From the NCBI RefSeq assembly GCF_030814695.1, contig NZ_JAUSVL010000001.1:992001-1056000 (forward strand): DNA of 64,000 bases, in the 5' to 3' direction. Position numbers and translations under genes: made by a program. This DNA comes from Oligosphaera ethanolica. Its GTDB lineage: Bacteria > Verrucomicrobiota > Lentisphaeria > Oligosphaerales > Oligosphaeraceae. Below, piece by piece: positions 61,101 through 64,000 of this stretch (positions within the stretch are counted from its first letter, which is position 1; each line of letters starts with the position of its first letter). Below the pieces are notes generated by a model, which saw only the letters and a list, made by a program, of their open reading frames with translations, was not told the DNA's origin and did no database searches.

Positions 61101-62641
61101 TCGTGACGCTGATCTCGCCGCCGCCACATCACGACATCTACTCCATCGAAGACCTCGCCCAGCTCATCTTCGATCTGCGCAACGCCAACCCCGAGGCGCG
61201 CGTGTCCGTCAAGCTGGTCTCCGAAGTCGGCGTCGGCACCATCGCCGCCGGCGTCGCCAAGGGCCACGCCGACGTCATTCTCATCAGCGGCCACGACGGC
61301 GGCACCGGCGCGTCGCCTCTCACCAGCATCAAGCACGCAGGACTGCCATGGGAACTCGGCCTGGCCGAAGCCCAACAAACCCTCGTGAAAAACAAGCTCC
61401 GCGGACGCGTCCGCCTGCAAGTGGACGGCCAGCTCAAGACCGGCCGCGATGTCGTCATCGGCGCCCTCCTCGGCGCCGAAGAATTCGGCTTCGCGACAAC
61501 ACTCCTGGTCTGCCTCGGCTGCGTCATGATGCGCAAGTGCCATGACAACAGCTGCCCCGTCGGCGTGGCCACGCAGGACCCCGAACTGCGCAAGTGCTTC
61601 CGTGGCAAGCCCGAGTACATCGAGAACTTCCTCCGCCTCCTCGCCGGCGAAGCCCGCGAAATCCTCGCCTCCTTGGGCCTGCGCTCGCTGGACGAGGCCG
61701 TCGGCCGCAGCGATCTGCTGGTCATGAACCGAGCCATCAATTACTACAAGACCCGCAAGCTCGATTTCTCGGCCATCTTCCACCGGGAAAGCGCAGGCCA
61801 GATCCGCTGGGACGGATCGCGCTTCCCAGTCGAGAGCTTCGACCAGGAACAGCTCCTGCCCAAGCTGCAGAAGGCCGTCAACAAGGGCAGCAAGGCACAC
61901 ATCCAGTGCGCCATCCGCAGCGTCCACCGCAGCGTCGGCGCGACTCTTTCCTGCGCTATCACCCGCAAGCACGGCCCACAAGGCCTGCCGCAGGACAACA
62001 TCCGCGTCGATTTCAACGGGGTGGCCGGCCAGAGCTTCGGCGCCTTCCTGGCGCCAGGCGTGACCTTCAGGCTCGAAGGCGAAGCCAATGACTACGTCGG
62101 CAAGGGCCTCTCCGGCGGCACCATCATCATCACCCCGCCAACCGGCAGCGGCTTCGTCGCCAAGGACAACGCCATCGTCGGCAACGTCGTCGGCTACGGC
62201 GGCACCAGCGGCCAGCTCTTCCTCAATGGCCGCGCCGGCGAGCGCTTCGCCATCCGCAACAGCGGCTTCAATGCCGTCGTCGAGGGCGTCGGTGACCACG
62301 GCTGTGAGTACATGACCGGCGGCCGCGTCGTCGTCATCGGCCCCACCGGCGTCAATTTCGCGGCCGGTATGACCGGCGGCGTCGCCTACGTCCTGGACGA
62401 ACACAACGACTTCGATCTGCACTGCAATCTCGGCTCCATCGATCTCGAAAGCATCGACGCCGGCAGCGCGGACGAAGCAGAGCTGCTCGCGCTGCTCCGC
62501 GACCACCACGCTCTCACCGGCAGCGCCGCGGCCGCCGCCATTCTCGCCGACTGGGAGAACGCCCGCGGCACCTTCGTCAAGGTCATGCCCATCGAGTACC
62601 GCCAGGCCCTGCGTCGGCAAAACCAATCCGTGGAGGAATAA
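58187..62641 (+). CDS. gltB: Glutamate synthase, large subunit
   Basis: A 1,484-residue protein starting at the ATG at 58187 with GAGGT upstream. HEHDACGVG gives the nucleophile Cys at residue 31, so a 30-residue propeptide is probably removed. The class II glutaminase region has HQRYSTNTFPTWKLAHPFR. The central and FMN-binding domains follow (GEGGEDPDREK, then LISGHDGGTGASPLTSIKHAG). Cysteines in CLGCVMMRKCHDNSCPVG near residues 1109-1126 hold the 3Fe-4S cluster. The C-terminal beta-helix (about 1250-1450) is intact. It transfers the glutamine amide to 2-oxoglutarate. It has a sigma-54 promoter and is three bases upstream of gltD. Confidence 0.96.
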   Translation: MSQNENEARQRSLNLPADSGLYSFRHEHDACGVGLVANLTNRADHDIINKGITVLKNLMHRGAAGSDPDTGDGAGILFALPDAFFRRIVPIALPPAGRYAVAMLFNGRGEEERIDEIVRSEGASICHWRDVPVNPDAVGPVARESCPLIRQFFVSGEAYADQDVFERKLLVMRRRLEKELHDAYLPSFSSRNIVYKGLLLATQIDHFYPDLSEEDLVSPLAIVHQRYSTNTFPTWKLAHPFRYLAHNGEINTLRGNLNQMRGREPFLASPLFGDDLPKLLPLIDENQNDSACLDNMLELLVCAGRSLPHAMLMLMPQAWGVNYHLGRDVRGFFDYHSALMEPWDGPAAVAFTDGVNAGAILDRNGLRPARYTLTKDGLFVLASETGVLDIPAGDVVLKGRLGPGEMIWCDLQKQRLIGDAELKNSIARQQPYRRWAEENKISISGLFDSINPSLVNGDLAAQQRLFGWTREDVDIIVGSMAATGHEPLGSMGNDASLAVLSEKPQLLYNYFKQLFAQVTNPPIDPIREELVMSLTTYIGNQGNILSDSAQRASIIKLSRPILTDEDLRRICAVRETRVSTAVLQLGWHNSLEEAITRLEERAVAAVKNGHNILVLSDKDLPDDLTPMPALLGCAAVNRALIRKGLRPPVGLIVQSGEVREIMHYALLLGFGATAINPYLALQTVTALTQNQQLSVSAPKAASNYITAVEKGILKVMSKMGISTLRSYRSAQIFEAVGINRNVIDRYFPGTASRIGGIDLNDIAREARQRQADALGQTGMSLLPSGGQYRFRKDGENHLWTPDSLSLFRQAVQNNDADKYRAYAQCINNQARHLCTLRGLFDFAAATPVPLAEVESVESIIHHFVSGAMSLGSLSPEAHEAIAIAMNRLGAMSNCGEGGEDPDREKPGANGEVRSSAIRQVASGRFGVTISYLANARELQIKMAQGAKPGEGGQLPGHKVDAAVARVRHSTPFVTLISPPPHHDIYSIEDLAQLIFDLRNANPEARVSVKLVSEVGVGTIAAGVAKGHADVILISGHDGGTGASPLTSIKHAGLPWELGLAEAQQTLVKNKLRGRVRLQVDGQLKTGRDVVIGALLGAEEFGFATTLLVCLGCVMMRKCHDNSCPVGVATQDPELRKCFRGKPEYIENFLRLLAGEAREILASLGLRSLDEAVGRSDLLVMNRAINYYKTRKLDFSAIFHRESAGQIRWDGSRFPVESFDQEQLLPKLQKAVNKGSKAHIQCAIRSVHRSVGATLSCAITRKHGPQGLPQDNIRVDFNGVAGQSFGAFLAPGVTFRLEGEANDYVGKGLSGGTIIITPPTGSGFVAKDNAIVGNVVGYGGTSGQLFLNGRAGERFAIRNSGFNAVVEGVGDHGCEYMTGGRVVVIGPTGVNFAAGMTGGVAYVLDEHNDFDLHCNLGSIDLESIDAGSADEAELLALLRDHHALTGSAAAAAILADWENARGTFVKVMPIEYRQALRRQNQSVEE

Positions 62642-62644
62642 GCC

Positions 62645-64000
62645 ATGAATGAACAACGTGCATTCCTTGATATACCGCGCCTCGACCACGTCTACCGCCC
62701 CGTCGATGAGCGCGAACGGGACTTCGCCGAAGTCGAAATGCCCATGAGCGACGAACAACTCCGCCAGCAGACATCGCGCTGCATGAACTGCGGCATACCC
62801 TTCTGCCACGGCACGGGTTGCCCCCTGGACAATCTCATTCCGGATTTCAACGCCGCCGTCCATCGCGGCGACTGGCGCCAGGCATGGGAGCTGCTCAGCA
62901 GCACCAGTCCCTTCCCGGAATTCACCAGCCGGGTCTGCCCCGCGCTCTGCGAAGGTAGCTGCACGGCCGGCATGAACTGCGGGGCCGTGACCATCCGGCA
63001 GGTCGAAAAAGCCATCGTCGAGCGCGCGTTCGCCAATGGCTGGGTGCAGCCCGACCAGGTCGCCAGCCGCAGCGGCCGCCGCGTCGCCATCGTCGGCGGC
63101 GGCCCCGCCGGCTTGAGCACCGCCGTCATCCTCAACCGCCTCGGCCACAACGTCACCGTCTACGAGAAGAACGCCGGCCCCGGCGGCCTCATGCGCTACG
63201 GCATCCCGGACTTCAAGCTCTTCAAGCAGCTCATCGAACGCCGCGTGCAGATCATGAAGAAGTCCGGCATCCGCTTTGTCTGCGACACCGAGGTCGGCCG
63301 GGACGTCTCTGCCAGCTACCTGACCAAGCAGTACGACCACCTCGTCCTCTCCTGCGGTACGCCCGTCGCCCGCGACCTGAGCATACCCGGCCGCGAACTC
63401 CAGGGCATTCACCTCGCGCTGGACTTCCTCGCCGGCCAGAACCGCGCTAACGCCGGCGAACTGCCTGCGCCCCCCATCGTCGTCAAGGGCCAGCGCGTGC
63501 TGGTCATCGGCGGTGGCGACACCGGCAGCGACTGCGTCGGCACCAGCCACCGCCAGGGCGCCGCATCAGTCACCCAGATCGAAATCATGCCCCAGCCGCC
63601 GGCGACTCGCTCGTCGTCAACGCCGTGGCCACTTTGGCCATACCTGCTGCGCACGTCGTCCAGCCACGAAGAAGGCTGCGAACGCCGCTGGGACCTCAGC
63701 ACAACCGCCTTCGTCGGCGAAAACGGCCGCGTCAGCGGCGCCAAGGTCCACCCCGTCAGCTGGACCTGCGCACCAGACGGCCGGCCGCTGAAGTTCACCC
63801 CGACTGGCAACGAAGAGGTCATCGCCTGCGACGTGGTCTTCCTGGCCCTGGGCTTCATCAAGCAGAGCCGCCAGCAACTGCTAGAACAGTACGGCCTCGC
63901 CGACAGCCCAGCCATAAGCATCTGCGGCGACGCCGCCAACGGCCCATCGCTGGTCGTCCGCGCTATCGCCGACGGCATGGCCCAGGCACGTACCATCGAC
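62645..64000 (+). CDS. gltD: Glutamate synthase, small subunit, 3' truncated by window end
   Basis: It starts three bases after the gltB stop, with GGAGGAATAAGCC as ribosome-binding site, and runs open to the last base (452 codons; about 40 residues missing). The N-terminal iron-sulphur motifs CMNCGIPFCHGTGCPLDN and CPALCEGSCTAGMNCG are present, then the FAD motif VAIVGGGPAGLSTAVIL, the conserved GGLMRYGIPDFKL, and the NADPH motif VLVIGGGDTGSDCVG. ISICGDAANG near the end contacts FAD. It feeds electrons from NAD(P)H to GltB. Coupling to gltB is certain from the spacing. Confidence 0.96.
   Translation, partial: MNEQRAFLDIPRLDHVYRPVDERERDFAEVEMPMSDEQLRQQTSRCMNCGIPFCHGTGCPLDNLIPDFNAAVHRGDWRQAWELLSSTSPFPEFTSRVCPALCEGSCTAGMNCGAVTIRQVEKAIVERAFANGWVQPDQVASRSGRRVAIVGGGPAGLSTAVILNRLGHNVTVYEKNAGPGGLMRYGIPDFKLFKQLIERRVQIMKKSGIRFVCDTEVGRDVSASYLTKQYDHLVLSCGTPVARDLSIPGRELQGIHLALDFLAGQNRANAGELPAPPIVVKGQRVLVIGGGDTGSDCVGTSHRQGAASVTQIEIMPQPPATRSSSTPWPLWPYLLRTSSSHEEGCERRWDLSTTAFVGENGRVSGAKVHPVSWTCAPDGRPLKFTPTGNEEVIACDVVFLALGFIKQSRQQLLEQYGLADSPAISICGDAANGPSLVVRAIADGMAQARTID

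Noticed and set aside
60350-63550. 1,066-residue minus-strand ORF opposite gltB and gltD
   Set aside because: It is antisense to two certain genes; the protein is an Ala/Asp/Glu/Gly/Val mixture typical of a shadow frame.

Overview
This window is GC-rich, gene-dense chromosomal DNA that is open at both ends. It most resembles an anaerobic or microaerobic member of the PVC group, with a Lentisphaerota/Kiritimatiellota-like lineage the best guess. The reasons are two DUF1080 proteins, several large glycosidase-like proteins with CBM9-like tails, a type III glutamine synthetase, a Bacteroidetes-type long PurF, rubrerythrin, a TIGR03663-type membrane protein and many palindromic intergenic repeats. 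No rRNA, tRNA or CRISPR array was seen. All family assignments were made by reading motifs, without database searches.

Layout. 1-3081: end of a CsgG/FlgO-like envelope operon. 3616-7485: secreted clan GH-A glycosidase, DUF4143 ATPase and a doubtful small ORF. 7714-15326 (minus): a compact sugar-oxidation set of MBL hydrolase, ROK regulator, SDR dehydrogenase, IlvD/Edd dehydratase, flavoprotein with a CBM9-like tail, and DUF1080 protein; a second DUF1080 gene and an M20 amidohydrolase follow on the plus strand to 17993. 18232-26486: Gly/Pro/Met-rich membrane protein, two large glycosidase-like proteins, FabI and ArgD. 26801-29400: a DDE-type insertion sequence with a HARE-HTH accessory gene, set inside dispersed palindromic repeats. 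29566-33297: a CHASE/PAS hybrid histidine kinase. 33481-45334: housekeeping genes (TIGR03663 protein, folK, P-loop kinase, RNA uracil-5-methyltransferase, sugar isomerase-like protein, tsaC, DMT permease, acid phosphatase, ACT protein and phenylacetate-CoA ligase, rdgB, rubrerythrin).

45445-64000 is a glutamine-centred block: guaA, carB, pyrG, carA, purF and glnN on the minus strand and, diverging from glnN, gltB and gltD on the plus strand. Every gene makes glutamine, uses its amide group, or is a subunit of an enzyme that does. glnN and gltB each have a good sigma-54 (-24/-12) promoter match, so nitrogen control of ammonia assimilation is likely.

The intergenic DNA is unusual. It holds (i) period-9 arrays at several loci, most of whose units begin with GTCC while the other five bases differ between loci; (ii) three copies of a double-hairpin element just downstream of minus-strand genes, with compensatory stem changes; (iii) a multi-hairpin element with terminal inverted repeats (A/B family), again with compensatory stem changes; and (iv) an IS flanked by perfect 40-bp copies of one of those hairpins.
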